Source of the DNA: Prorocentrum cordatum | Lineage: Eukaryota; Sar; Dinophyceae; Prorocentrales; Prorocentraceae | Length of the DNA stretch: 64,000 nt | Assembly (NCBI GenBank): GCA_963575745.1 | Contig: CAUYUJ010016909.1 | Span: forward strand, 158,621 to 222,620 | Direction: 5' to 3' | In this document: in pieces, positions 32,311 to 45,292 of the stretch | Position numbering within the stretch: position 1 is the stretch's first letter | How the letters are laid out: each line of letters begins with the position of its first letter | The notes under the pieces: model-generated | Databases searched by the model: none | What the model was told of the DNA's origin: nothing | Seen by the model: only the letters and a program-made list of their open reading frames with translations | Position numbers and translations under genes: made by a program

Positions 32311-33125
32311 CGGCTCACGCTTCTCACCTGGCAGCCTCCTGTCTGCCGCCCTCGCTCGTCGAAGCTGTTTTTGTGACAGCTGAACCTCAGCCAGTGTGGC
32401 GACGCCCTCCTGGATGCACAGCCTGTTTTCTTCCGAGTCGAAGCCCATCGGCCCCAGACCAACGTTTGCTCCATGTTGGCCGCGGGTTCTGAAATCGGAG
32501 GTCGCGCCACCCCGTCGTCGCGAATGTGGGCTGCCTTCGCCGCCATCCACTTCCAAACCTCGGAACGTTTGGCACAACTTGCGACGACGCGTCGGCATTG
32601 CAACGTCGTGCAAGACAATATCCAGGGAACCACCGCTTACGCAGCTTTCTTGCACAGCTAAGGACCCGCGGACTTTAAATGGTAACGGTCTCCATGATGC
32701 CCGCGCGTTTGGAAGTTTGTTTCGTGAAGCGCGAAGACTCCGCGTTCATCCTGGTCGTTGGAGTACAGTGGCTGTCGAAAAAGCCCAACGCTTGCGCCCG
32801 TTAGCAAGCAGCTACAGAATGGCCATCCAGCGCTGACCATTACCAACAGGCTGCCCACTATGGCGCGCATGACTTTGGAAATGCTGGCCCCACCCTCGAT
32901 GGCAATTCCTTTTTGCCCCAACTTCTCCAAAACCTTTTCCGGCCAATGAAAGGAATAGCTCGTAGTAGTGCTGGATGGCAGCATGACAGTAAGATGCTTC
33001 CCTTTGGAATCACGCTCTCTCCATTGAGTGCCAACGCATCCACATAACACCTCGACTAACAAATCGTTGGTGTGAGCCAGCATTTTGTGCAGTGTGCAGT
33101 TACGAAATCTGGATATGTGAATTTT
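32300..33125 (-). pseudogene. Hypothetical gene remnant, minus strand
   Basis: Three consecutive minus-strand segments have ordinary amino-acid composition. From about 33,125 to 32,658 one frame reads HISRFRNCTLHKMLAHTNDL, LEKLGQKGIAIEGGASISKV and then a hydrophobic run (IVGSLLVMVSAGWPFCSCLL), ending KSAGP-stop. Below it, one frame gives KRSEVWKWMAAKAAHIRDDG and another gives GFDSEENRLCIQEGVATLAE and QLSQKQLRRARAADRRL, with a shift near 32,450. No family is recognised. It may be a broken host gene, or exons separated by introns. Confidence 0.35.
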
Positions 33126-33179
33126 GTGCGTCGCATCTCTGACGTGCTAGGCGCGAAGACCTGCTGGTTCAGGCCTCCG

Positions 33180-34930
33180 TGCTGAGCCCGTTCTCGTCGC
33201 CGATCGTTCTTCGTCGTCAGTGCGGTCGATCAGGCTTTGGTCGAAAACTCGCGAGGCGAAATCTGCGGGGTCAACTTCGCTCGCGACGCGCCTGCGCAGG
33301 CCGGCAGCGTTGCAGGCGACAAGCAGGGCCGACATCTTGCGCGACACTCGGTTGGAGGAGCTCGCAATGCCCCTTCTCTTGATTGCCGCCGCCCGCGACG
33401 CTTGGCTGTCAAGTGAGCGAACGAGGCGTGCGCGGTGGAAGCTGGATCGACGTGTGCGACACCGTAGAATGATCCATGCCCTCGCCGTTCAAATCGATTG
33501 GTGCGCTGTTTATCGCGCCACTTCTTGGACGCCGCGGCTTCCCGCGCCCAGCTGTTCGGGATTCTGGACACCCGCGGCCAAGGGCTAGGCCAGCGCAGAA
33601 CTGCGAAGCGCACGTCGCTTCCGCGATCTCCATGTTCGCAAAAGGCGCCCGGGGCCGCGTCGCCCCGCCCCGACCGGCGCGCCCCCACCGCCGCATGCAC
33701 GCCTGGAGAAACGTCCTCGCCGATGGCCGCGGAGAGCCCCAGCGACAGCATCACCCCCAATGGGCCCGCGCGAAGGGCGTTGCCCGCGGCCGCGCGCCGC
33801 TGGGCTTCCACATGATTCGCCGCATCTTCTCCTGCCGCTTTGCCCAAATAGCTGCGGGACCTGCTGCGCTGCGAAGGGGGGCCTCGTCCAGAAGAAGGCG
33901 CCTTCGACCGTCGACGTTGTCGATCTGGCCTGGCCACCCTTGAAGAGCGCAGGCGGCCCCGGCTCCATCCAGACGGGCCTCCGACGCCGCGCTCGTGAGA
34001 TCTGCCGCGGCCCGCGGCAAGGCGGCCGCTTGACGAGCGGCCCGCGCCGACTGCCGGTGCCGACCCGGACCGGCGGGGCCCGCGCGCCGTAGAGCGCTCT
34101 CGAATTCGCTGAAGTCGTCAACATGCGCATGTCAGGTGCCCCGGCGACCCTGGAAGACAGATGCTGCACTTGGGCGACGCCTGTTAGAATCCGCAGAAGC
34201 ACGCGGGCGCGCCCCAGCAAACTGAAACTGCCGATGCGCATGCTGCACTGCGCTCGCGCCATCGGAAGGCAGATGAAGGTCCTTGCGTGATCGTGCCCTT
34301 GTCTAGCTGGCGCCCGAGAGCGCAAAATGGCCCCCGACCGGTTGGAAATTCGAACGGGCGCTTCCGGCGCGCGGAGGACTTGCCCGCCAAAACTAGCGTC
34401 TGCCAAGCGGCGCCCATGCTCACCTGAACAATGTCACCGGCGATCCCCCGTAGGCAAGAGTACATCGGGGCGAGGTTGATAATGCGCCCGAGCACGGGCT
34501 GCCCCGAACACGCGGTCTCGCCCGGCCTGGCAACTCCCATGCATCTGGCCACCGCAGGCTTCTCCCAGTCGTGGTGCACGCGCTCAGCTTCGATGGGCTC
34601 GATGAGATTCCGAACGAAGAGATCCTCTGCGATGGCGCTCCACACGAGCGGGCTCGCGCGAACTCCCGGCGCTGCCAGCTCGCGAACCTGCTCCTCCAGG
34701 ATCAGGGAGACCGAGGGGCCGGGGGCGCCAAGACGCGGGCGACGTTCGTCGTCGGCGACCTGGTTTTCAACCAGCGACCCCCCGGCGACCTCGGGGCCCC
34801 CGCCCGCTGCCCTGCGCTGAACGAAATAAGCGCTGGCTTCTTCGATGCGCTCCAAAGCCTGCTGCTGCGCGGATGATCGCGGGCGCGCGGGCCCGGCCTC
34901 CGAGGCGGCGATCTGGCCGGCGACAGCCAA
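33180..34930 (-). pseudogene. Decayed reverse transcriptase
   Basis: Reverse-transcriptase landmarks occur in the expected order but in different frames. A segment at 34,184-34,930 has VHHDWEKPAVARCMGVARPG and NLAPMYSCLRGIAGDI (34,446-34,487), resembling the D-L-x-x-M-Y block around motif A, with Asn where Asp is expected. Next, at about 34,260-34,280, is TFICLPMARAQ (LPMG-like). Then HVDDFSEFESALR (34,111-34,125) supplies the x-D-D of motif C. QGWPGQIDNVDGRRRLL follows, like the connection region of dinoflagellate RTs. Further fragments (SRKMSALLVACNAAGLRRRV) continue to about 33,180. The element class is uncertain because its ends are not visible. Confidence 0.5.
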
Positions 34931-37900
34931 GCACTCAGCAGGTGCGGGTAGGGGGAGAACATCGCGGCCACGAGCCGCGGCCCCCCCGTGGATGGGCCAT
35001 CGGGCGAAGGGGGCGCTCGATACATCGAACCGCCTCCGAACCTGACTCCGCCGCGGTCTTCAGAGGCGCCGCCCCCGTCTGCGCAGAGTCTGCGCAGCGG
35101 TCGAGGCCCGGGGGCGCGCGGGCGGTCTCCGGGGCAGCCCCCCGCCGCCGCGAGCCCACGAGGCTCCCCATAGTCCGCGGCCGTCCTTGCCGCCTCGACC
35201 CTCTGTGTCTTTGCGCACTTTCCCGCGCCCCTTGTCCTGGCCCCACGCGGCGTCGCGGGCCCGTTCTCGATCGTTTCCTTCGCCTACCTTGCTGCCTCGG
35301 GGCCCCCCGCGGGCGGGCCGGCCAAATCGCCCCCCGGCGGCTACTGCTCGGCGCCCGCCTCCACGGCCCCCGACGCCACATCGGCTGCCGATGGCCCCTT
35401 CAACGGAGCCCTTCTCCTTGACTCCTCCCTCCTATAGGCTGCTCGCTGTCCTTCGCGCGCCGGGCCGCTGGCGCCCCCCGCTCCCTGGCGCGCGTCTCGC
35501 TCGGGCCACGCCGCTCGCGGGTTGTCTGCGCCCGCGAGCGGGCAAGCCGCGTTTCGAGGGCGGGCTCGACGCGGTCTGGCCTTGGCGGCGCCGATGGTCT
35601 CCGTGACCCCTTGGACGCCCCGCAAGCCTCAAGGGCGAGCCCCCGTGGAGAGCGCGCCCCCGGTTGGCTTCCTAGCCAGCGCCTTGGCCCCTCCAGCCAG
35701 ACCCTCGACGTCGCCGACGCTGCGCCTCCTGCTTCGATGTCAACTCAAAAAATCCTGGAGGCGCGCCGGCGGCATCCGCGGGCTCGACAGCCCCCGGGCG
35801 TTGGGCGCGTTGCAAATTGCCTCCGCTGAGGCCCGTTTTGATTGCTTGGAAGCGGCCCGTGGTCATGTCCGCTACTACCTCGGCTCTCCCGGCGCGAAGG
35901 GCATCCATGCCTGCCAGTGCACTCAGCTCGCGCTTGCTCCCCTTCGGAATCTCGGCGGAGCCGCGGCGGCCGAAAACGTTTTAGCTCAAGTGCCCCGACG
36001 CCGAGACCTCGCCCCGGCGGGCGTCGGCGGCCCCCGAGCGACTGGAGAGAAAGCGGCCCGAGCCCTGTTTGAAGATCCCCTAGATGCCCGGCTGCAGGCC
36101 CCTCGCCGCTGAAGCTCCTCCGCGGAAGCTCCTCCGCGGAAGCTAGCGCGGGGTCGCCGCGGCCCGCTATGCCTGGCTGGCCTCGTTGCGCCTCCCCTGA
36201 CTCACCTTCTCTTCCTGCCAGGCCCTCGTCGCCGGCGTCGTCGACAGGGGGCGGGGCGGGCCCGACCGGCGGCAAGCGGGGCCCCCTTCGACTCGCGAGC
36301 CTTGGCTGCGCCGCGACTGCTTCCGGAGACGGGCCGCGAACGCGGGCCCCTGGCTGGCGCCCTTCAGCTGGCGCGCATGTCGCGCGCATCGTCCGATGCG
36401 AAGCGCTGGCGCCCGCCCTAGGGCGCGCGATCTCTTTCCCTTTGGCGCACCCCGTGATCTTGACCTTCTCGCGCGCGGCGCCGCTGCCCCGACGCGGGAG
36501 TTGCGCTGCCTTCGACGAAGGGGCGAGGCGGCGGCGGGCCCAACGGTCGCAATGCTCGCCCGACGCCGCGGCGCACTCGCACTCGATGCCTCCGTGCGCT
36601 CGGGCCGCGGCGTTCCCATCGGCGCAAGCGCACAATGGCGCGGCCGCGCTTCATTTGGTGGCCTTCCGCGATCGCGTCGCCCGCGAAGTCCTGGAACGCC
36701 AGCTTGTCCGCCGACTCCTTTCGAAAGAGATCTGGCCGCTCGGTCTTGGCCGCGCGGCCCCGCGGCCCCTCGCCAGCGAGCTCGCGAGCGTCTTGGTCGC
36801 TGGCGGACCTCCTCGACGAGCCCGCTCAGCTCCGCGTCCAAGGCGCCCCGCGTCTCCCTGGGCACCCCCCGCGTCGTCGCCGAGAGCTTGAAGCCCGCTC
36901 GGGGCGCCCTCGGCCGTCGCTGCGCTGCCGAGGCCTGGCCCATGTAGACGATGGGCGCCGCGGGCGCCGCGGCGGCCGCGGCGGCGGCCGCGGCTCGCCC
37001 GGCCGACGAGACTGAACTGCGACCTCCCCGCGGGCGCGCGCGCGCGCCCGCGAGCCCCGCCCCGCCTTCGCGCTATCCGCGACGGGCCCCCCCGCGCCGC
37101 GGGCCCGGCACGAGTCGCGACGTGCGCGCGCGGGGGGGGGGCGGCTGGCCGAGACTGCCGCGGCGGCGAATGCCGCAGCAGTCGAGCGCTTTGGAGGCGA
37201 GTCCGAATGGCGGCCACCGCGCAGCGCGCCGCGCGACTATCCCGCGCCCCCGCGAGAATATGGACGCAGGCCCCGCCCCCGCGCAGCGGCTTGCCCGGGG
37301 CGGCCCCGAGGGGCCTCGGTCGGCGCATGTCAGGAGGGGGCGCTGCAAGGAGCCCCCATCGAGCCCTGCCGCTCGGGAAGGGCCCGCTGCGAGAGACTCT
37401 CTTCGAACCCTGCCTGCTGTTTGTTTGCACTTCGAACGGGGGCCGCCACCGGGGGCGCGGGCGCCCTGGCGCGCAGGGGGGGGGGAGGGCCCGACGCGGC
37501 CGCTCTCGCGAAGGCATTGTGCGTGTGTGTGTGGGGGGGGGCGCCCGGCCTCGAACTTGAAGCCCTCGCCGAGGGCGGGGGGCGGCGGGGGCGGCGGGGG
37601 GCGTTGCGGCCCCCCCTGGCGCCGCCTCGCTGCAACGCCTCGCCCGCCGACCGCCTTGCCTGGCCCCGGCCAAGGGCGAGCGTGGAGGCGGGCGGCGGGC
37701 GGGGCAGAGGGGGGGGGGGCTCGACGGGGGGGGCGAGGGAGAGATGGGTGGGACCCCGCAGGCCCGACGGAGCGCGGGGGGGAAAGGGGGGGCGGGGGCC
37801 GACGGCAGACGGGGCTCGACAGGGCGGAAGAGCCGGAGGGCACATGACGCGAAGGGACAAGGCGGGGGGTGAGATGCGATTGTGATCTGGGGAAACTCTC
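34931..37900. other. Very GC-rich region, no supported gene
   Basis: Composition makes nearly all frames open, so ORF length carries no information. A 17-bp tandem, GGAAGCTCCTCCGC, occurs at about 36,120-36,145. If the RT at 33.2-34.9 kb had a longer polyprotein, its upstream part would fall here, but I cannot identify a domain. Confidence 0.4.
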
Positions 37901-38659
37901 CGGAATGCCAGACTACCTCGAAGCACTGGGTGTCTCCGCTGCTTGGAAGCATGGCGCTATTTCTGCTGCTCAATGTCACTAAGCATGGGTTTGGCCCGCG
38001 TCTGGTTGTGAACGTCGGTTGGGCGATCTCTGGGGGCCATTGGAAGTCGTCATATCATGTCAGCATTTCAAAGCCCTCTGCGTTCCGTCGCAAGCGGTTT
38101 CCTCCGCCCCCAAGACATCCTCTGCATCGAAATGCCCATGTCCCCAACGTCTCCCCATCGTCATTGTCACGCCAAGCCCTTTTTCTTCCCTGCAGCACCC
38201 CGCCCCGGAACTCTGTCGTTTTCTTCTGAGTCGCCGTCGCAGCCGGATCGCGCCGCTGCCCCGCCTAGTCTCGCGCGCTTTCTGCCGGGCCTCGAGCCCC
38301 TCGGGGCAAGACGTTGAGGCGTTGTGCGCCTCTCCTTGTCTCCTCTCCGCGTGCCCTCCTGGTCGGGGATTCCACGTCAACCCCTCTCGTCCGCCCTCAA
38401 AGGAGACCTCGCGCTCTCGCTCGTCGGCGGGAGGGCGCCCTCCAACCTCGTCGGCGCAATTCCTTTCGCGCTCTGCCAGTGCGGCTCATGAGATTGAACC
38501 GCCTTCGTCTCGTCAAGCTCCGCCCATCCGTAGTGCGCCCAAGCGATTGGGCCGTCAGTCTTCCACTCCGGCCTTTCCCATCCTGTCTGGCGCTGGTCGG
38601 CTTTTGGGGTTGGCTCCTCCTCCTCCTCGTTGCGTGGTGTCTCGAGCTGCGGGGCCGTC
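37901..38659. other. No supported gene
   Basis: Mixed sequence without recognisable coding or RNA features. Confidence 0.35.
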
Positions 38660-39232
38660 GTCTATCCACTTCCCCTCGTCCTCCGGCCCCCGTCCGCAGC
38701 CCTCCGCACTGGCTTCCTAGCGAACGTTTGCAAGTACTTCGCGTTCTCGTTGCTCTTGTTGATGAGGTAGTTCTGCTTGCTCGGAAAACACTTATCCTTG
38801 TGCTCCCCCACTTTGTCGTGGAACAGCCCCTGGAGCTCGCGCAACTCCGCGATTGCATCCTCCGTCGTTTCGGGCTGCCCTGGTCAACTCGCCCCCGCCC
38901 TCGCGCGACATGCCCACGTGCGTCCTTGCCGCGCTGCTGAAGAGCGGCAGGTGCTGGCGCCTGACCGCGTTGCTCTGCCCTGAAAGCCTCTCCTGCATAC
39001 CATTCCACATCGCGCTGCAATCAGACAGATGTCGCTGGCTGCGTGCTTCCCGGATGTCTCGCGCACCCCTCGCTGTAGTGCGTCCTCTGAATACTGACAC
39101 TGGGATATTGGCCCACTTTTCCGTCTTGCTCTCGTAGTGCACCCGATGCGCCCGCTCTGCGGTGATCTCAGCCTTCTGCGACTCCTGCTGCTCGTCGAGC
39201 TCTACTGGCGTCGTCTCCGCTGCAGATGACAT
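38660..39232 (-). pseudogene. Hypothetical protein, frameshifted
   Basis: An ATG at 39,232 opens MSSAAETTPVELDEQQESQK, then HRVHYESKTEKWANIPVSVF, MWNGMQERLSGQSNAVRR and THVGMSREGGGELT. At about 38,865 the sensible frame changes to ETTEDAIAELRELQGLFHDK, then KCFPSKQNYLINKSNENAKY. The Lys/Asn/Gln content is unlike the surrounding GC-driven frames, so this was probably coding sequence. No family is recognised. It may be part of the decayed LINE whose endonuclease lies at 45.3-46.3 kb, but no sequence link is visible. Confidence 0.4.
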
Positions 39233-42200
39233 AAATTCCGGGAAAGGCTATCTCCTGCCTCTGGGCCAATCGAGCTACGCCACCGCTGGCATTCTCGTGT
39301 GTTTTGTCCGTCGGAGTCTGTACTTCGCAGCTCCCTGTTCCCAGCCCCGCCAGAGCCCCCAGCCCCGTCGCGGCCCTGTCTGTCTTGCGCGCCAGCGCGA
39401 AGCGTCGGTTGCACGTAAGTAGTTCGCCAGTCTCTCAACAATCCCCCGGCCCGCCGCCCCTCCCATCAGTAAATTGTCGCGTGCTTCGCGCCCCTCTCTG
39501 CGCCCTCTGCGACCGACGCGAGTCGGCCCGTCTCCTGGGGCCCCATCGCGGGCGCGGCGCGGTTCGGGCTGGCGCAGCTGAGCGGCATGCCCATCGCGCC
39601 CGCGATGTCGCGGTGCATCTCGTTGCAGCTGGTGGGGCGCTCGATCGGGCGGCGCCTCAGCTGGCGCCCTGCCCTGGAAATTATGCGCGGCGGATTAATG
39701 CCCTGCCTCTGCTGCTGACAACCTCGCGAGACAAATGTGCTCCTGCATCGTCTTGTCCATCATGCCCCCATCCATGGCCGCTACCTATCTGCGTGCGTTC
39801 GCCTCAGCGCGCCGCGTCGATTTGATGGCGCCTTGATCTGGCCCTGAATCAGCTTGCGCCGATTGGGCGGGCCCCCGGCTTTGTCCCGGGCCCTGGGCCG
39901 TCGGCCTTTGGGTTCTGATTATGCGGACTGGTTCTCGATCTGCTCAAGCCTTGTCGAGCTGCTGAGCGCGGGCCCCTGCGGGCCAGACAGCGGGGCGTCG
40001 CGCGCCGGGCAGCTCGCGGGGGCCCCTTCCTCGCTCGCCCTCGCCGCGACACATCGCCATCGAAGCTGAGCGCCCCCGTGGTCCATGAGCTTCCCCCCCG
40101 TCTCTATCGCCGCCATTGGCTTTCCTGCCGCCTAGCAACCTTTCTCGGAGATCCCCGCCTGCCCCCCCGCTGAGATGATCAATCTGTCTCGCAGAGCTCC
40201 GCGTTGATGGGGCCATGCAGGACGGACTCGGTGCGCCCCTCTGTTCTGTCGGCTTCCCCAGCGGGCCTTGGCCGCTCTCCTCGTGCATGAGCATGTCGAA
40301 AATGATTTGGGGATGTATGATTCTCCTCTGTCAGCGTCGTGGTGATGCTGTTCGCAACTTCGCGGCGCCTCTGCTTCGCAATCGCTCGGCTGGTCTGGGC
40401 GGGGCTCGTTTCGGCCGCGCGATTCCTGACCGCTCCGATCCTTGCGGGCCCTACTCGTCGTTGCAATGATGGTTAGTCGCGCCCCTCCGAGGCAGACGCC
40501 GCGCGCGCCCGCGGCAGCCGTGGGCCCGCCGCCTCGCCGCTGACGCCTGTCTCGGCAGTCCACAACTCCAGCGGATTCATATGACAATGTCGGTATCCCG
40601 TCGTCTGGTTGGACTAGGTGGGGGGCAGAAGAAAGCGCGGTCGCGTCGTGTTCTCGCGCTTGTACATGGCGCAGTAAATGCGCGATGGCGGTCGCGGTTT
40701 GCGGGGGTGCTTCCCCCCGCGCATCTGCGTTGTACAGCAATTCTTCTCTGCTCTAAACAGACCGGCAAATCTGCGCACATTTGTCGCGCTGCTCGTTGTC
40801 GGACCCTCTGGGTCTCAGTGGTCTCTGCTGATGTCCTCTGTTTTTGTATCCTGCGTCGCATGATTTGTCGGAGTAGGCCCTTGGCCCGGGCGCCAGACTG
40901 GGCCTGGCCAGCTGCGCCGGCGGCCCGCGTCGAACACGAGTTGGCCAGTGGCGCTCTCGGGCGCACTGATGTCGCCGTTCTCGCCCTCGCGTCTTCTTGG
41001 CCGGTGCGCGAGGGCGGCGCCCGGCCGCCCATTCCAACCTCGCGCGCGGGTCCGTCCCCATGGAAGTCTCCGCCCCAAGAGTTGCCAGGGGAATTTCGAT
41101 CGCCCGTCTCAGGCGGCCCTCTCCGAACCTGTCGAGCTTCTCCGCCCCCGCGTCCTCGACTCCAGCTGTGGCGAGAACGACCCTGCGCTGAAAGACGAGG
41201 TTGGCTGCCATCGCGACATCGCCCGCGCTCTCCGTCGCGCCCGCGCTGCCCCCCGCGCCCTCCAGCTACTGCAGGCTGCTGACTGCCGCCGCGAGGTCTG
41301 CGAACCCCGCGAGTTGCTGTTTTCGCGCTCTCTGCCCCCCTCCCTCGTCTCCTTCCCCGCGCTGCCGGATCTTCTGCATTCGCCCTCCTCCAATGCGCTT
41401 GAATCTCCACGCGGCACCCCCCGTGCCCATCATTGCGTTTCTGGCCCCCCTTCCGCGCGCGCCGTTCCTCCCGGCCCTGGGCGACGCGATCGCGCGCGGC
41501 GCTGGTGCCGGAGAGATCTGCGCCTGTTGGTGACAGACCGCGCATTCCAATGTTCTGGGTCACTGAATCTCATGCCCCCAACGGCCGCGTTCGCTGTGGG
41601 GTTAGTCCGTGGGCCACTGCGGCTCTGCGCGCGCGGACCACCCCCATCTTCTTCGTCGCGCGCGCGCAGGCGCGGCGGGCGCTGATTGCTGGGCCCGGGG
41701 CCAGAGAGGCGCGCGCGTGCAGGGCAGCTGCTGCCCCGAATCATTGCCCACGCATTCCTTCCCTCCTCCGTTGTCCTGGGTTCCCCGGTCGCGCCCTCAT
41801 TGAGCCCATTTTCGACCTCCTCTGCGTCTTCTTCGTTCCAACGCAGCGCCTGTCCGACAGTGCCATTCCTCTTTCTGCCCCGCGTTCTCCGCCTGGTCTA
41901 GATTCGCCATGCGCTGCTGCCGGCGCTCCTCCGCGGTTCTCTGGGTGGAGGGCCCGCGGTCGGCGCCGTCGCAGTCGTCGTATTCTGAGCGGGGCCCGAG
42001 GTCGCTCCGCCCCCCATTCCCCAAATTTGCGTTTCGCGCCGCGGCGTCGCTTCTGCCCGCCCCCCCCCCCTTCGATGGGCCACTCCTTTGCCGCGCCCGC
42101 CCTCTCAGCAACCTGCCGGCCACTCTGCCCGGCGCTCGCGCGCGTCGCCCATGCTGCGCACATGCAATCGGCCCGCTCAGACCCGCTCCCGTCGCAAAGG

Positions 42201-42660
42201 CAATGGGCGCTTGTTCCTCTCGGCTGCGCCTGCCGCCTCAGTCCACCGCCCCCCGCGCTGCCTCCGCGCCGTTGTCATCGCTTCGCGCTTCCCGCGCATT
42301 TCCCGACCGGGTCTCCGGTTCCCCGGCACGCGAGGTCAAGTGCCACGTTGTCTCGCGCGGTGGCTCCCTCGCCCCCGAAATTCGCTGCAGTTGCCCGGTG
42401 GTCTTCGCGCCCCCGGGTCCTATCGCCCCTCTAGTCAGTGTCCATGCACCTCTGTCGAAGGCGGAGTCAAGTCTATTTGTCACGTCGTTCCGAGGTTGAG
42501 TTCTGCGCTGGCGACGGGCCCCATGGCTCATTGCGCTCGCGCATGCGATGCCGCCCCCGAAAATATCAATAACCAAATCGCATTCGATTCCAATGGGCGG
42601 GCAATTCGCGTCGTGGGGAGTCAGGCCCGCGTCGAATTATTCTTATTGTGTGATTCGTGT
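39233..42660. other. Minus-strand coding-like fragments, unresolved
   Basis: Short minus-strand stretches look like former coding sequence: MAANLVFQRRVVLATAGVED (from 41,211), AIAKQRRREVANSITTTLTE (about 40,380) and FDMLMHEESGQGPLGKPTEQ (about 40,290). They lie in different frames with no intact ORF. If the decayed LINE is continuous, its polymerase part would fall here, but no RT motif is secure. Confidence 0.3.
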
Positions 42661-42671
42661 TTTTTTTTGTT

Positions 42672-43850
<1,179 letters not shown>

Positions 43851-45290
43851 GCGCAGGTTCCGCGCGCCGTTGAACTGCCCCGGGCGTCGCGCGAGCCCCA
43901 TCTACGCCCCCTGCGCCGTGCGTTCGCGCGCCCGGCCCTCTGCGCGCGCCACGTCTACGGCAGTGCAACTATTCGCCCGCGCCGCAAGCGGCCCGTCATC
44001 TCTGCCGAGGCCGCCCGCGCTGACGCTGCGTGCGCGGGTCTGTTCGACGGCGAACGCGTCGGTGCCGTCGCAGTCCCCGCGCGCCAGGCTGCCTGACTTT
44101 TTCCGTCGCTCTCCCGCGCGCCGTTGCAGCTCGCGCCGAATCGTTCCCCCGGCATCTCTCGGCATCTCCTGGCGAATCTTCCTGGCGCCCAGCAAGGGCC
44201 CGTCGGCGCCTGCCCGCTTGCGCGCGCCCCTGCGCGCCGGGCCAAGCCCATCCAGCAGCGCGCGCGCGTCGCCGTCTTCCCGCCGGCGCCATGTTCCCCG
44301 CTGCGAACGGCAGGGGAGAGATATTTGCCAGGCGCGAACTCTGCTTTCCTGCAATGGGTTGGAATATCGCCTGACGCGGTCTGAAACCGAACAGCCCCCC
44401 CAGCTGGGCCCCCGTTGAAGGGCGCGACGCCGCGGGCCGCAAGCGCGCCGCCGTCGCTGGCGCCGCCCTTATCCATTTTTGTTTGGGGGGGAAGGGCAGA
44501 TGCTGCCCAGTCCGCCCAATCATGTTTTTATACGTGAAGGCTCTCTCCCTGTTCTGTATCTGAGTCAGGTTCCGTGCTCGGCCGCTTCCTCTTCGCCCTC
44601 CTGCCCCGCTGCTCTGGTCGTCATCCCTTCGATATTTCTGCTCGAGTGCCTCTGGGTGCGGCGGTCGGGGCTGGGGCCCCCCCTCACTGGTGCTTGCGCG
44701 CGCGCCCATCCATGATGCTTTCAGACGCGCCCCCCCAATGGGGCGGGGTCTTCTCTCGGCCGATGTCCTGCAACCCTTGCGATGTTCTCTGTCTGGCACC
44801 CGCTGCCCTGAAATCTGCGTCCACGGGCAACTGCGTCCTCTTTTTCGCCGGTTCTCGATGGTACTCCTGGCGCTGCGTCAAATTCCGCTAATCCTTCCTC
44901 GCGTGGATGCTTTCCGCGAGTTCAGCTTTCAAGTCTTCGCTTCCCCGCCGGGTCCCAGGAGGAGAGATGGAAACTCTGTTTGGGTCCCCTTCCGTTTCTT
45001 TGACATCCCACTCTTGGTCGGCGCACGTCGCTACCTTCGCGCGCCTGCCAACTTGCTTCCGCCGGCGTCGCTCTCCCTGCCTTTTCCGCAACATGTTTTT
45101 TTGTTTTTTGCTGCTGGAATGTCTGCCAAATCTTCGCAAACTCCATCCAGATCCTGCTGCGCCCGCGCATGCCATTGCCCCTCTCAGCCCAATTCTGCCC
45201 TCCACCAGTCTGCGCAGTTGCCCTTCCAAGGCGCCCGCCGCTGGGCCTTCGCGTTTCTTCGTCGGGGGGGGGGGTATCCTGCGCGGCTAC
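43851..45290. other. Minus-strand coding-like fragments, unresolved
   Basis: Fragments such as FRPRQAIFQPIAGKQSSRLA (about 44,360) and EWDVKETEGDPNRV (about 44,990) suggest former coding sequence downstream of the LINE endonuclease, but frames are broken and no domain is certain. Confidence 0.3.
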
Positions 45291-45292
45291 TC

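Noticed and set aside
39240-39290. tRNA-like A box (TAGCTCGATTGG) on the minus strand
   Set aside because: No B box, anticodon stem or acceptor pairing could be found.
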